Source: Flavimaricola sp. (GTDB taxonomy: Bacteria > Pseudomonadota > Alphaproteobacteria > Rhodobacterales > Rhodobacteraceae). From it: DNA of 63,110 nt. Each line of letters begins with the position of its first letter. The stretch's first letter is position 1. Below, one piece after another: positions 24,673 to 34,006 of the stretch. The DNA is taken from assembly GCA_020629175.1 (NCBI GenBank), contig JAHDDU010000015.1, positions 1 to 63,110 on the forward strand, given 5' to 3'. The position numbers and the translations under genes were made by a program. Below the pieces are notes generated by a model. That model saw nothing but the letters and a program-made list of their open reading frames with translations. It searched no databases and was not told where the DNA came from.

Positions 24673-26250
24673 TTAATCAACAAAAAGATGTGGCGTCGCG
24701 GCGATCCGTTCGGCAACCTCGAGGTCCACGTTCAAGAACGCTTCCAGCGTTGAGGCATTCTCCGCAACATTGGCATGCTCGCGAATGATGTGATGCCCGG
24801 CAAACTCATTGTCGCGCAACCGGTCGCTTTCAAACAGAACGTCATAGCGGATCGTCGGCAACAACTGCGCCATTGTCTCGTCCGACGTCTGCGCCCCTGC
24901 AAGCCCTACGCGCTTTGCATGCCCGCTCAAATACTCATCACTGAAATCACATTCGATCTCAAGCAGGGCCGTCTTTGAGCGATCGGCGTAGAAGTCCTCG
25001 ATCAGTTCAAGCGAGGATGGGTCGATACACACAAGCAGCCGGTCAGTCTCAAAGTACTCAAACAACATCCGCATCAACGCTCGTCTGTGGCGGGTGCGCT
25101 TGCCCAGGCTATTTTGGATACCACCAAGATCCGGAAGGGGCGTGGCCTCCTCATTAAACAAATAGTCGATGGCCTTGATGTTGGTGTGCTGCTTGATCGC
25201 GCCAACAAGCCGTTTCGCCACATGCCACTTTTTGCATGTCACGATCATAAGCTCGCGCTCCCGGCCAAGCGTAGCTTCGTTTTCCCAGAACCGCGGGGCA
25301 AATCGCCGCCCGATCCGCCCGCGCCCTGTCAAAAACTCGAACAGTTTTTGACCCTCGTCCGAGATTTTGAATTCTGCGCTTTCATTCGAATACAGTTTGC
25401 CCAGGCGCTTCTTGAGCTCCCGCGCCTCCGGGCTGATTTTGCGGGCAAAAAGGTAATCCTGTGACAACAGCAGATCATAGTGATCGTTATAGAAGGTCAC
25501 CGGCATCCCATAGTCAGTGAACATCAGGAATGTCAGAGAGCGGTTTTCTATCTCCGTTTCGGGCACGAGGTGCCGCACAAGAGTTTGAAAGAACGTCTCA
25601 TCCGGGATCCAAGTTGTGCGAAAGAACCGCATGACGTCCCGGCGCTCTCGTATGAAATTGAGGATCCACTCAATCGTCCGGCGCCGCAGACACCACCATT
25701 GGCTACCGATCATGATCTGAAGATCATGCGGCACAGCCCGTTCCATGCCCAGGCGGCGCTGTGTCCAAAAACTCCAATAAAACAAGTTTTTTGTGGTGCG
25801 CTCGTTAAACCAGTGGCGGTAGATCAGCCGCTCTTCCTTCATCCCGGTCTTGATCCAGTCACTCTCAAAAAAATCGTAGCTTTCGATATAATCTACATCC
25901 GCCGCATCAAGCGCCTCGTGCGCGTAACGCGCTGATTTGATCGACATGCAATCGCCCGAAACCATGTAGAAATGTGTGGCTCGTGGGAACGCTTCCTCCG
26001 CCGCGCGGACCGCTTGAAGGGTCGCCTCCACTAACGACCACTCCCCCCAACCGCACCTCACCCGCTTTTTGGCAAAGGTGACATTCGGATTGTCGGCAAG
26101 CTCTGCTTGAATATGGTCCCACGCAGATTTCGGCGCGCGAGCGTCAAAATGGATCGCCATGTAGTCGCCCGCGCTCGTCAATTGGCGTGCCTGCTGCACG
26201 ACCGCTTTGGGGTCTTTGTGACACAAAAGAATGAAGGCGATTTTTGCCAA
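24673..26250 (-). CDS. Beta-1,6-N-acetylglucosaminyltransferase-like protein with DUF5928
   Basis: The 525-residue protein has an N-terminal GT14/Branch-type domain (about 1-270: KIAFILLCHKDPKAVVQQAR, RATHFYMVSGDCMSIKSA, IMIGSQWWCLRRRTIEWIL, WIPDETFFQTL) and a C-terminal DUF5928-type domain (about 290-525). This architecture is characteristic of Rhodobacteraceae and is annotated as a glycosyltransferase of capsule or exopolysaccharide; acceptor and donor are unproven. No signal peptide is seen. It is divergent from a sulfotransferase gene, which suggests they modify the same surface glycan. Confidence 0.85.
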   Translation of the reverse strand: MAKIAFILLCHKDPKAVVQQARQLTSAGDYMAIHFDARAPKSAWDHIQAELADNPNVTFAKKRVRCGWGEWSLVEATLQAVRAAEEAFPRATHFYMVSGDCMSIKSARYAHEALDAADVDYIESYDFFESDWIKTGMKEERLIYRHWFNERTTKNLFYWSFWTQRRLGMERAVPHDLQIMIGSQWWCLRRRTIEWILNFIRERRDVMRFFRTTWIPDETFFQTLVRHLVPETEIENRSLTFLMFTDYGMPVTFYNDHYDLLLSQDYLFARKISPEARELKKRLGKLYSNESAEFKISDEGQKLFEFLTGRGRIGRRFAPRFWENEATLGRERELMIVTCKKWHVAKRLVGAIKQHTNIKAIDYLFNEEATPLPDLGGIQNSLGKRTRHRRALMRMLFEYFETDRLLVCIDPSSLELIEDFYADRSKTALLEIECDFSDEYLSGHAKRVGLAGAQTSDETMAQLLPTIRYDVLFESDRLRDNEFAGHHIIREHANVAENASTLEAFLNVDLEVAERIAATPHLFVD

Positions 26251-26401
26251 TTGGGAAACCTATCCGCCACAGGCCTGAGATTGTTTCGCAGTCTTACCCC
26301 AAACAATCATTGAAAAAACAGGACTTCTTTGCAACTTGTGCCAAAACACGGCCACAATATCAGTGTTTGCTCTGCGGGACACGAGTGTAAGGGTAAAGAT
26401 C

Positions 26402-27220
26402 ATGGGTTTTCCGGGAACTTGGATGACTGAAACCGAAAGCGTGGTGTACCGCGTGGTGCCCAAATGCGCCTGCTCGACCATCGGTCAGATCATGTATTAC
26501 TCCGATCACGGCGCGTTCTTTGATGGAGACATCCATGACGCCAAGAGCGGCATGCACAAATGGGCCATTGACGAAAGCCAACCCGCGATCACGGCCAACG
26601 TCACCAGCAACAAAAGTTATGCATTCACCTGCGTGCGCAATCCGTACACCCGCATCCTGTCCTCCTTTTTTGACAAGATTTGCGGCATCCAACGCAACGG
26701 CCGCCGCTATCGCGGCAATCTGGTCCCGCTCCTGATCCAAAAGTACGGGATCGAGGTCGGAAGCCCTGAAGATGAATTCGACTTTGATCAAATCAAATCG
26801 TTCCGCCGCTTCCTGCTTTTTGCACGTGACACCATTCGCTGGCGCAAGCCAATGGATCCAGACATCCACTGGTCGGCCATGTCCGGACATATCTCTACCT
26901 TTGTCGTGAACGGTGGCCGTTACAGTAACATCTTTTGGACCGAGAGCTTTAACGACGGTATGCAATCCGTTCTGGACAACATTCAGACCGCACATCCTGT
27001 CGATCTCGCCTCTATCCCCCGCTTTAACGAAAGCGAAGGTCACGGGCCAAAGCGCCTGCATCCTGTCGAGGACTACTTTGACGATCTGTCGATGCATTTG
27101 ATTTACGAAATTTACAAACGCGATTTTCAGCTCTTCAAATATGACTTTGAAAACCCCGGGAACAAAATGCCGATCGGCGAGATTGATTTGGCCGAGGTGC
27201 ATGCCAAACTGGGCGAGTAA
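26402..27220 (+). CDS. Sulfotransferase (carbohydrate, Sulfotransfer_2-like)
   Basis: The 272-residue protein has the two PAPS-binding motifs: the 5'-phosphosulfate loop in YRVVPKCACSTIGQIMYY and the 3'-phosphate motif in FTCVRNPYTRILSSFFDK. These enzymes move sulfate from PAPS to a glycan hydroxyl. The ATG at 26402 (MGFPGTWMTETESVVYR) has AAGGG upstream; the frame extends to 26336 without a better start. Together with the divergent glycosyltransferase it points to a sulfated surface polysaccharide. Confidence 0.87.
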   Translation: MGFPGTWMTETESVVYRVVPKCACSTIGQIMYYSDHGAFFDGDIHDAKSGMHKWAIDESQPAITANVTSNKSYAFTCVRNPYTRILSSFFDKICGIQRNGRRYRGNLVPLLIQKYGIEVGSPEDEFDFDQIKSFRRFLLFARDTIRWRKPMDPDIHWSAMSGHISTFVVNGGRYSNIFWTESFNDGMQSVLDNIQTAHPVDLASIPRFNESEGHGPKRLHPVEDYFDDLSMHLIYEIYKRDFQLFKYDFENPGNKMPIGEIDLAEVHAKLGE

Positions 27221-27905
27221 CCTCTCAGCTATCAGTTTGGCCATCACCACGGCGACCGTCGCCACGGCAACGCCTCCACGTGTTGTCGCGGTAGAGGACC
27301 GATTGTTTGCACGCACATCGGACATGATCTTTTTGATCCGAGAAGTCTTTGACAATCACGGTGCGCACCACATTGCCCAGACCGATCTGATCTATGTCAC
27401 CCGCAGTTTACGCGATGGGGCGGATCGCGGCTTTCAAGTTATTGAGCGGATGGTCACCTACACTCCTGATCCTGACCGGCCAAGCGGGACCGGCAACGTC
27501 ACATATCACACTCCGGTGTCGCGCATTGACCCCTATGCCGCCCGTGAAGATGCTGGCGCTTGGCCCGTCGGCCCGCTGACACTGGATGCAAGTCCAGAGA
27601 TGGACGCCGGCGGCATTCGGGTAACGGCGACCGATGGCGCCTCGTACTTTCTTGACACCCAAACCGTTCAGAGCCTTGTCGACGACACGCTTCTGACGGT
27701 CCGGCAAATCGTCCCCGACCTTGATCTTACCCCCGATCCCGACAGTTTTGATCCGCTCGCATTTGATGTGTCCACCGATTGCTCGGTCGTCACAGCGCTG
27801 ACTTTCTGGCCGGCGACTGATGATCCCGCGATGGTTCAACTTGCGTGTGAAGTTGCTGATAACCTCCAATTCGCAACACTTTGGCTGGTCGTCCCAAAAA
27901 TCTGA
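27201..27905 (+). CDS. Unrecognised protein downstream of the sulfotransferase
   Basis: The frame gives about 234 residues from ATG 27201, which overlaps the sulfotransferase end by 20 bases; a TTG at 27237 is an alternative start. The body looks protein-like (RVVAVEDRLFARTSDMIFLI, DAGGIRVTATDGASYFLDTQ, TFWPATDDPAMVQLACEVAD) and has an acidic beta-rich character. I do not recognise the family. The N-terminal run NLSAISLAITTATVATATPP might be a weak export signal. The tight overlap suggests cotranscription with the sulfotransferase. Confidence 0.6.
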   Translation: MPNWASNLSAISLAITTATVATATPPRVVAVEDRLFARTSDMIFLIREVFDNHGAHHIAQTDLIYVTRSLRDGADRGFQVIERMVTYTPDPDRPSGTGNVTYHTPVSRIDPYAAREDAGAWPVGPLTLDASPEMDAGGIRVTATDGASYFLDTQTVQSLVDDTLLTVRQIVPDLDLTPDPDSFDPLAFDVSTDCSVVTALTFWPATDDPAMVQLACEVADNLQFATLWLVVPKI

Positions 27906-27968
27906 GCGCTTTCCCTTGTGGTTCGTGAATTGACCTCTACCTCACGCAAGAAGGTATGGGGTTGTTTG

Positions 27969-28670
27969 ATGACAGTTGTAGTGATCCTTGGCAGCGGCCC
28001 AAATGTCGTCACCGCTCGCGACTGGGACTGTGCCGGCGTCGATCATATCGTCGCCATCAACAACGCTTGGGCCGTCCGCCCCGATTGGACACACCTGATC
28101 TATCCTGATGATTTCGCACCCGAGCGGCGCCCCGTCGACGTTGCACCCTCACAACGCATCATTACGTCGGACATCTATGTGCCTGCCCAAAATGCGTTCG
28201 GCGGTTTCGTCTACGCAGGGGGCACGATGGCCTTTACGGCGGGCTATTGGGCGCTTCACGCGCTCCGGCCCACGGTCATCGGCTTTATGGGCTGCGATAT
28301 GATGTATGTTACACAAGGCAGCACGCACTTTTATGGCACCGGCACCGCAGATCCGCTGCGCTCCGACATCTCGCTGCGCTCGCTTGAGGCAAAAGCGACG
28401 CGCATGCGGCTTATGGCGGCACAACAAGGCTGCGCGATGGTGAACCTTAGCACTGAACCGAGCCGTCTGACCTTTCCACGCGCGGAAATAGAGGGCCTTG
28501 GCACTGTGCAACCGCAACCAAACCCTGCAGTGACTGCCGAAGCTCTCGCAGCTGAGCAGTCGTTGAACTACTTCGTGCCCTCCGGCAAATATTGGAAGGA
28601 AGAAGACAGGTTCGACCCCGCTGAAATCGACCGGATCGACGCACTTTGGCGGCGCGGCGATATCACATGA
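27969..28670 (+). CDS. Rossmann-like glycosyltransferase-type protein (DUF115/GT42-like)
   Basis: The 233-residue protein begins with a nucleotide-binding turn (TVVVILGSGPNVVTARDWDC) and continues HIVAINNAWAVRPDWTHLIY, a layout seen in DUF115 proteins and GT42 sialyltransferases, where a short beta strand, GxGPS/N loop and asparagine-rich strand come first. A later stretch (VIGFMGCDMMYVTQGSTHFY) fits the second half of such a fold. The assignment is by pattern only. The stop lies directly against the stop of the convergent DUF2125 gene with no spacer base. Confidence 0.6.
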   Translation: MTVVVILGSGPNVVTARDWDCAGVDHIVAINNAWAVRPDWTHLIYPDDFAPERRPVDVAPSQRIITSDIYVPAQNAFGGFVYAGGTMAFTAGYWALHALRPTVIGFMGCDMMYVTQGSTHFYGTGTADPLRSDISLRSLEAKATRMRLMAAQQGCAMVNLSTEPSRLTFPRAEIEGLGTVQPQPNPAVTAEALAAEQSLNYFVPSGKYWKEEDRFDPAEIDRIDALWRRGDIT

Positions 28671-30677
28671 TCACTGCATCCTGACGCCGTTGATGATCAC
28701 ATGCGCCTCAGGCGTCAGCTCTACCTCCATGGTGCGCTGACCCTCCTCAGACCCGGGGACCGTAAACGTATCGATAAAGAACTGGCTTTCCTCACGCTCG
28801 CTGGCGGTCATGCCACCCAACGCCCGAATGTTATCAAAAAACCGCTCAATCCCATCATAGACAAACTGCGCGCGACCCTCGGGATACTCGCCAAAGCTGA
28901 TCAGATCGGTCGTGTCAAACGCACCGTCACCCCTCACCCCGAGGCCGAATCCATCAAACACCACATCGAAATCCACATTCTTGACGTCAATCGGCACACC
29001 CTCGCCGGTCATCGCAAGTGACATCAAGACCAACGGATTTGTCGACAGCAACCCGCCCATATTGATGTTGGCTGAGATGACACCGCGATCAAAGAGGGCA
29101 TCGGGATCGAACAAGTCCCAAGTGCCGTCCCCCATCGAAAGACTTTCGAGGAAAAGGCGGACGTCATAAGGCATCGGCGCCCCATTCGTGATCAGAGGCG
29201 AATTGGCATCAAGCTCAAAATTGCGGAGCGACCCTTCAATGTCCCCGGTCCGTTCGACCGTGCCCGCAAGATCCGCTGCGTCGATGCCCACCTGAACCCG
29301 AAAGGCATTGTCCGCCAGGCTGATCCCGCTCGACGCCTCATTAAGCGAAAAACGAATGTCGTTGTCTGTTGGTGTTTCGTCGCCATACGCGACCGTTTCG
29401 TCATACATAGCCTCGACACCGGCAAGCTCATAGGATGCCACAACGCGTACATCATCAAACAACGCGAGAGGGTTGCTGCTGATCCTCGACAGGGGAACGA
29501 AATACTCTGCGTTTGCGGCAAATCGTTCGACCGAAAACATCATTTCATCTTCTCGAGAGATATTATCATTCACATCAGAGGTCGCGCCCCTTTGTTGCCA
29601 GCTGCCAGACCCAGACGCCAAAAGTGACAGGTCCCCCGTTTCGTCAAGAGAGGCGGAGAACGCCGTTTCGTTGGCAACAATCTTTCCTTCATTTTGCGAG
29701 CGGTACTCGCCCCACCAATTGTGCGCCTCAGTAACATCAAACGAAACTTCATACCCCTCGTGGCGCAACATGATGCTGCCTTGAGCCCCCTGCGGCACGC
29801 CCATGCGCTCCATAACGGCCGCCTCGATATTTTTCGGCATCCGAGCGGAGGAGCTCAGCTCATACCCGGCCAGCTGAAAGTCAATGAAGCCCTCAGCTTC
29901 ACGCAGACCACTCTCGTCGGCGCGGGTCGCAAAGTCGCCACGCGCTGCAAAGGTGCCAATGTCCGTGACAAAGTCCCACGTCACAAACTCGCTTGTGGGG
30001 GCAAATGGATCAAACCACCCCTCAAAGAATCCAGCAATCGTTAGATCTTCAAGTGAGACATTAACATCGAGCATGTCCATCTCGCCAAAATCTTCGGCTT
30101 GCAGATTAAACTGTAGCGGACCGGTTAAAAGCCCAAGATTAACGACAGGGTCATTGCCGCCGTCGCCCAGATCAACCGACCACCGTCCCTGCACCCCCTG
30201 CCAAAGCGCCAGCGCGTCTAGCGGGCGCATCTCATCCCGCTCGGTGTCACGGGCCACCCAATCCCGCAAACCCAATTCTGGAATGGAGAACGCGTAATTC
30301 CGCGGCGCGCCATCTTCTATTGTGAGTTCTGCACCTGAAATGATGAGGGCCGCGCGAAATTGCTCCGCCGGTTCGATTCTGCCGTCCAGGACGCGAACAG
30401 TACCATCTGACGGTACTTGCACCACAACGCCGGCCTGAGTTTCAGTCAGATTCACTTGGGGCAAGGTCAGGACCAGATCCTCACCATCGCGGACAGTGAA
30501 CTCAAGCCCGCTGATCGCAATGTCCCGGTCGCCCCGGATCAAGCCATCCCAGCGAAGCTCCCCCACCTCGCCCAACGCTGCTTGCCATTCATCCCACAAC
30601 TGACCCGCTGTCAGCTCTGCAAATGAGGGGGTCGCAATCGTGACAGCAAGGGCGCTGGCGGACATCAAAAGGCGCAT
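28671..30677 (-). CDS. Periplasmic DUF2125-type protein
   Basis: The 668-residue protein has a signal peptide (MRLLMSASALAVTIATPSFA) and then the DUF2125-like opening LTAGQLWDEWQAALGEVG. Much of it is repeated beta-rich segments, and it closes with VELTPEAHVIINGVRMQ, the typical family ending. The family is common in Rhodobacteraceae, probably periplasmic, with no known function; this one is longer than most. Terminators are not visible at its 3' end because the convergent stop is adjacent. Confidence 0.72.
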   Translation of the reverse strand: MRLLMSASALAVTIATPSFAELTAGQLWDEWQAALGEVGELRWDGLIRGDRDIAISGLEFTVRDGEDLVLTLPQVNLTETQAGVVVQVPSDGTVRVLDGRIEPAEQFRAALIISGAELTIEDGAPRNYAFSIPELGLRDWVARDTERDEMRPLDALALWQGVQGRWSVDLGDGGNDPVVNLGLLTGPLQFNLQAEDFGEMDMLDVNVSLEDLTIAGFFEGWFDPFAPTSEFVTWDFVTDIGTFAARGDFATRADESGLREAEGFIDFQLAGYELSSSARMPKNIEAAVMERMGVPQGAQGSIMLRHEGYEVSFDVTEAHNWWGEYRSQNEGKIVANETAFSASLDETGDLSLLASGSGSWQQRGATSDVNDNISREDEMMFSVERFAANAEYFVPLSRISSNPLALFDDVRVVASYELAGVEAMYDETVAYGDETPTDNDIRFSLNEASSGISLADNAFRVQVGIDAADLAGTVERTGDIEGSLRNFELDANSPLITNGAPMPYDVRLFLESLSMGDGTWDLFDPDALFDRGVISANINMGGLLSTNPLVLMSLAMTGEGVPIDVKNVDFDVVFDGFGLGVRGDGAFDTTDLISFGEYPEGRAQFVYDGIERFFDNIRALGGMTASEREESQFFIDTFTVPGSEEGQRTMEVELTPEAHVIINGVRMQ

Positions 30678-30719
30678 TGGGGGGCTCCTGAATTTTCGTG
30701 CCCCAAAGGGCGGCTGCCC

Positions 30720-31712
30720 CTAGCCTAGCAGACCCGCGTCCGCAAACAATTGCTTGATGTCAGCCTTCGGACGGGGTCCGATGTGGCCGATGACCTCTGT
30801 CGCCGCGATCACGCCCATCTGCCCACATATGGCCAGATCACGGCCTGTCGCGAGACCGTAGAGGAAACCTGCCGCGAACTGATCCCCGGCGCCTGTGGCA
30901 TCCACAGGAGTGACACGCGTGACCTCTGCCTCGGCCCGCTCATCCCCTCGGCGGAGCAAGACAGGATCACCAGAGCGCGTGCACACCACCGTCTCGCAAA
31001 CAGCTTGCGCCTGATCGAGGGCCGCGTTTACATCGTCCGTCTCGTAGAGCGTCTTCCATTCATCTTCATTGCCGATGACGAAATCCATCTCTTCCGAGAT
31101 CAAACGCTTGAAATCTTCGCGGTGGCGGTCACAGCAGAATGGATCGCTTAGACTGATGCCCGAAATACCGCCAGCCGCGTGCATCGCCTGAGAAGCAGCG
31201 GCAAAGGCTGTTTTGCCCTCGTCCTTGTCAAAAAGGTAGCCCTCCAGAAACAGGATGCCGCCACCTGCAAAGGTCTCGACCGGCACATCGCCGCTGTCGA
31301 GGTCAGCGCCCGCGCCAAGATAGGTATTCATAGAGCGCTCGCCATCGGGCGAGACAAAGATCATAGAGCGCGAGGTCGGTGCCTCGGCGTCTGCCGCGGG
31401 CGGATTGGGAAACGCCGTGCCTGCCGCTGCCATGCCGTCGGCATAGAACCGGCCCAGCGCATCGTCCTTCACCTTGCCAATAAAGGCCGTGCTCAACCCA
31501 AGCGAACCAATGCCCGCGAGCGTGTTCGCGACTGATCCGCCGGGGGCCTCAACACGATCCTTCATCGCCGCATAGAGCACCTCAGCCCGATCCTTTTCGA
31601 TCAGCTGCATGATCCCCTTCTCGATCCCCATGTGATCCAGGAACGTGTCCTCGCCATGGCTGATCACATCGACCATCGCATTGCCGATCCCGATCACGTC
31701 AAACTTGCTCAT
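30720..31712 (-). CDS. PfkB-family sugar/nucleoside kinase (adenosine-kinase-like)
   Basis: The 330-residue protein has the PfkB signatures: GGSVANTLAGIGSLG near the N terminus and DATGAGDQFAAGFLYGLATG with the catalytic Asp. Alphaproteobacterial members of this type are annotated as adenosine kinases, which fits KFDVIGIGNAMVDVI at the start, but substrate is not certain. Its ATG overlaps the endonuclease III stop (ATGA), so the two are cotranscribed. Confidence 0.88.
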   Translation of the reverse strand: MSKFDVIGIGNAMVDVISHGEDTFLDHMGIEKGIMQLIEKDRAEVLYAAMKDRVEAPGGSVANTLAGIGSLGLSTAFIGKVKDDALGRFYADGMAAAGTAFPNPPAADAEAPTSRSMIFVSPDGERSMNTYLGAGADLDSGDVPVETFAGGGILFLEGYLFDKDEGKTAFAAASQAMHAAGGISGISLSDPFCCDRHREDFKRLISEEMDFVIGNEDEWKTLYETDDVNAALDQAQAVCETVVCTRSGDPVLLRRGDERAEAEVTRVTPVDATGAGDQFAAGFLYGLATGRDLAICGQMGVIAATEVIGHIGPRPKADIKQLFADAGLLG

Positions 31713-32353
31713 TGTGTCTTGTCCTCAAATTGGCACAGGTCGCGAATATGACACGCCCCGCATTTTGGTTTGCGCGCAACGCAGATGTAGCGACCGTGCA
31801 GGATCAACCAGTGGTGTGCATGCAGCTGAAAATCTGCAGGCACGTTATCTTCAATCGCCCGTTCAACGGCATCCACATCCTTGCCCGGAGCGATCCCGCT
31901 ACGGTTGCCCACACGAAAAATGTGCGTATCCACTGCCTGCGCGGGCTGCTTCCACCACATGTTGAGCACGACATTCGCCGTCTTGCGGCCCACCCCCGGC
32001 AGGCTTTGCAACGCTGCACGTGAGTTCGGAACCTCGCCACCAAATTCATCCACCAGCTTCTGGCTCAGCTTGATCACGTTCTTGGCCTTGTTGCGGTAAA
32101 GGCCAATGGTCTTGATATGCTCGATCACGCCCTCTTCGCCCAACGCCAGCATCTTTTCCGGCGTATCGGCGATTTTGAACAGCTCGCGCGTCGCCTTGTT
32201 CACGCCCTTGTCCGTCGCTTGCGCGGAAAGGGCGACGGCAACAACAAGCGTGTAGACATTCACATGTTCCAGCTCGCCCTCGGGCTCCGCCTCGGCGGTT
32301 TGAAAGCGGGCGAACACCTCGCGCATCTCATTGTAGTGCATTTGCTTGGCCAT
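31709..32353 (-). CDS. nth: Endonuclease III (DNA glycosylase/AP lyase)
   Basis: The protein of about 214 residues has the helix-hairpin-helix LPGVGRKTANVVLN with the catalytic Lys, the following VDTHIFRVGNR with the catalytic Asp, and the C-terminal [4Fe-4S] set C-X6-C-X2-C-X5-C (CVARKPKCGACHIRDLC). It removes oxidised pyrimidines in base-excision repair. The start is uncertain: ATG 32353 (MAKQMHYNEMREVF) matches the family best, but ATG 32368 and GTG 32428 are in frame and none has a textbook ribosome-binding site. Confidence 0.93.
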   Translation of the reverse strand: MAKQMHYNEMREVFARFQTAEAEPEGELEHVNVYTLVVAVALSAQATDKGVNKATRELFKIADTPEKMLALGEEGVIEHIKTIGLYRNKAKNVIKLSQKLVDEFGGEVPNSRAALQSLPGVGRKTANVVLNMWWKQPAQAVDTHIFRVGNRSGIAPGKDVDAVERAIEDNVPADFQLHAHHWLILHGRYICVARKPKCGACHIRDLCQFEDKTQ

Positions 32354-32444
32354 AGGTGCAATTGCCATGGCCTTGCGCAGATTGGCAAGGCTTTGCCGCA
32401 ATATCCGGGTCGCGTCACAGACGCTCACTCCCTAGATTGCTGTC

Positions 32445-33281
32445 ATGGAACAGGAACACACATACCACTACCAGACCATGCGCCGCGCAATTGAGGCGAT
32501 TGACGCCGCCGAGTCTCCCCTATCTCTCGAAGACCTCGCCCGTCAGATGCATATGTCGCCCGCCCATTTTCAGCGAGTGTTCTCAACATGGGTTGGCGTG
32601 TCGCCCAAGCGGTACCAGCAGTATCTGGCCCTCGGTCACGCCAAAACGCTCTTGCGTGAGAGGTTCACGACCCTTGCAACCGCCGACGCCGTCGGCCTGT
32701 CTGGGTCTGGACGCCTGCATGATATGTTCGTCCGTTGGGAGGCGATGAGCCCGGGCGACTTTGCCCAAGGTGGCGCAGGCCTCACCATTTCTTATGGCTG
32801 GTTCGACACCCCTTTTGGTCCGGCCATCGTGATGGGAACAGAAAAGGGCATCTGTGGCATAGGCTTTGCCGAAGAGCATGGCGATGAGGCAGCCTTCAGA
32901 GACATGGCCAGGCGTTGGCCCAAAGCGTCTTACGTCGAAGGCCGCGATATGCTGGCCTCATGGGTCGCGTCCGCATTTGACATGGACCCGAACGCTCAAA
33001 CGCCGCTCTACATGATCGGCGCACCGTTTCAGATCAAAGTCTGGGAGGCCCTGCTTCGGGTCCCCTCAGGCCATGTCACGACCTACTCCGAAATCGCCAC
33101 CGCCATTGGCAATCCCAAAGCCGTTCGCGCCGTTGGAACAGCCGTCGGGCGCAACCCCATCGGCTATCTCATCCCGTGCCACCGCGCCCTGCGCAAATCG
33201 GGAGATCTCGGCGGCTATCATTGGGGCCTCAATACCAAACGCACAATCCTCGCCTACGAATCCGCGCGCGCTGACGCATAG
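32445..33281 (+). CDS. Ada-like protein: AraC-type HTH plus O6-methylguanine-DNA methyltransferase
   Basis: The 278-residue protein has an AraC-type helix-turn-helix (about 25-105: LSLEDLARQMHMSPAHFQRV) and a C-terminal methyltransferase with the active-site PCHR (GYLIPCHRALRKSGDLGGYH). It lacks the N-terminal zinc/Cys domain of E. coli Ada, so it resembles the shorter alphaproteobacterial form: it can repair alkyl-guanine but cannot sense methylphosphotriesters by the Ada Cys-38 route. It is divergent from nth, another DNA-repair gene. Confidence 0.92.
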   Translation: MEQEHTYHYQTMRRAIEAIDAAESPLSLEDLARQMHMSPAHFQRVFSTWVGVSPKRYQQYLALGHAKTLLRERFTTLATADAVGLSGSGRLHDMFVRWEAMSPGDFAQGGAGLTISYGWFDTPFGPAIVMGTEKGICGIGFAEEHGDEAAFRDMARRWPKASYVEGRDMLASWVASAFDMDPNAQTPLYMIGAPFQIKVWEALLRVPSGHVTTYSEIATAIGNPKAVRAVGTAVGRNPIGYLIPCHRALRKSGDLGGYHWGLNTKRTILAYESARADA

Positions 33282-33340
33282 CGTCCAAGGGTTTCCAACC
33301 GGTCTGCGTCTCATACTCAGACCACTTTAGGAGACCCATT

Positions 33341-33604
33341 ATGCGTATCGCCTTTATCGAGAAAATGGCTGCTCAGACCATGGCCAGCAAAAAATGCTGC
33401 CGCAACTCCGCCCTCAAACGCCTCACGATCGTTTTTGGCATGCTGGCGCTTATCTTTGGCGGCATCGCCATGTTCGCGCCCATTGACGGCATGATGCTAT
33501 CCCGCCGCTCCTCTGAAGTACCGCTGGTCTTCATCCTCTGGGCACTCTTTGTTGGCTTGAGTCTGTTGGCCGCGGCCTGTTCTTTCAGCATGGACAAGGA
33601 ATGA
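33341..33604 (+). CDS. Small membrane protein (paralogue 1)
   Basis: The 87-residue protein has two membrane helices (about residues 28-48 and 61-82) with a conserved middle, FGGIAMFAPIDGMMLSRRSS. The start has TAGGAG eight bases upstream. I do not recognise the family. The next gene, five bases downstream, encodes a clear paralogue sharing the helix-FAPxxG-basic-helix pattern, so the two are a tandem duplication and probably one operon. Confidence 0.7.
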   Translation: MRIAFIEKMAAQTMASKKCCRNSALKRLTIVFGMLALIFGGIAMFAPIDGMMLSRRSSEVPLVFILWALFVGLSLLAAACSFSMDKE

Positions 33605-33608
33605 CCCG

Positions 33609-33887
33609 GTGATCAATTCAAACCCTGTCCTTCTTCAGCTTTTGGGTTCAACGCAAACGGCCCTCAGCGTACCGCAAGCCAAAGCAAAGACATTCCTTAT
33701 TCTGTTCTTTGGCCTGCTCGCCATCGTTTTCGGAGCAATTGCAACCTTTGCTCCCTTAGAAGGCGCAATGTTCGGATCGAACAGACGATCCGTGGTGTCA
33801 TGGGAAACAGCGCTTTGGGCTGGGGCGGCTTCGGCTGGACTATTGTGTGTCTGTTTCTTGCTGATGCGGGTGCCTGATAGCCGATAA
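33609..33887 (+). CDS. Small membrane protein (paralogue 2)
   Basis: The 92-residue protein starts with GTG and repeats the pattern of its upstream neighbour: helix (ILFFGLLAIVFGAIATFAP), LEGAMFGSNRR, helix (about 66-86). The N terminus is longer and less basic than in paralogue 1. No function is known. The gene lies four bases past the stop of its paralogue and is followed by a 119-base gap before the OmpA lipoprotein. Confidence 0.7.
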   Translation: MINSNPVLLQLLGSTQTALSVPQAKAKTFLILFFGLLAIVFGAIATFAPLEGAMFGSNRRSVVSWETALWAGAASAGLLCVCFLLMRVPDSR

Positions 33888-34006
33888 CATCGGCGGAACC
33901 CTGCGCAAAGCTGGGGAGTTATTGGATAGCACGGGCAAATCAGCGATAGCCTGTGCATCACCGGCGGTATTCAACCCGCCACGATAACAATCAGAAAGAA
34001 GACATC

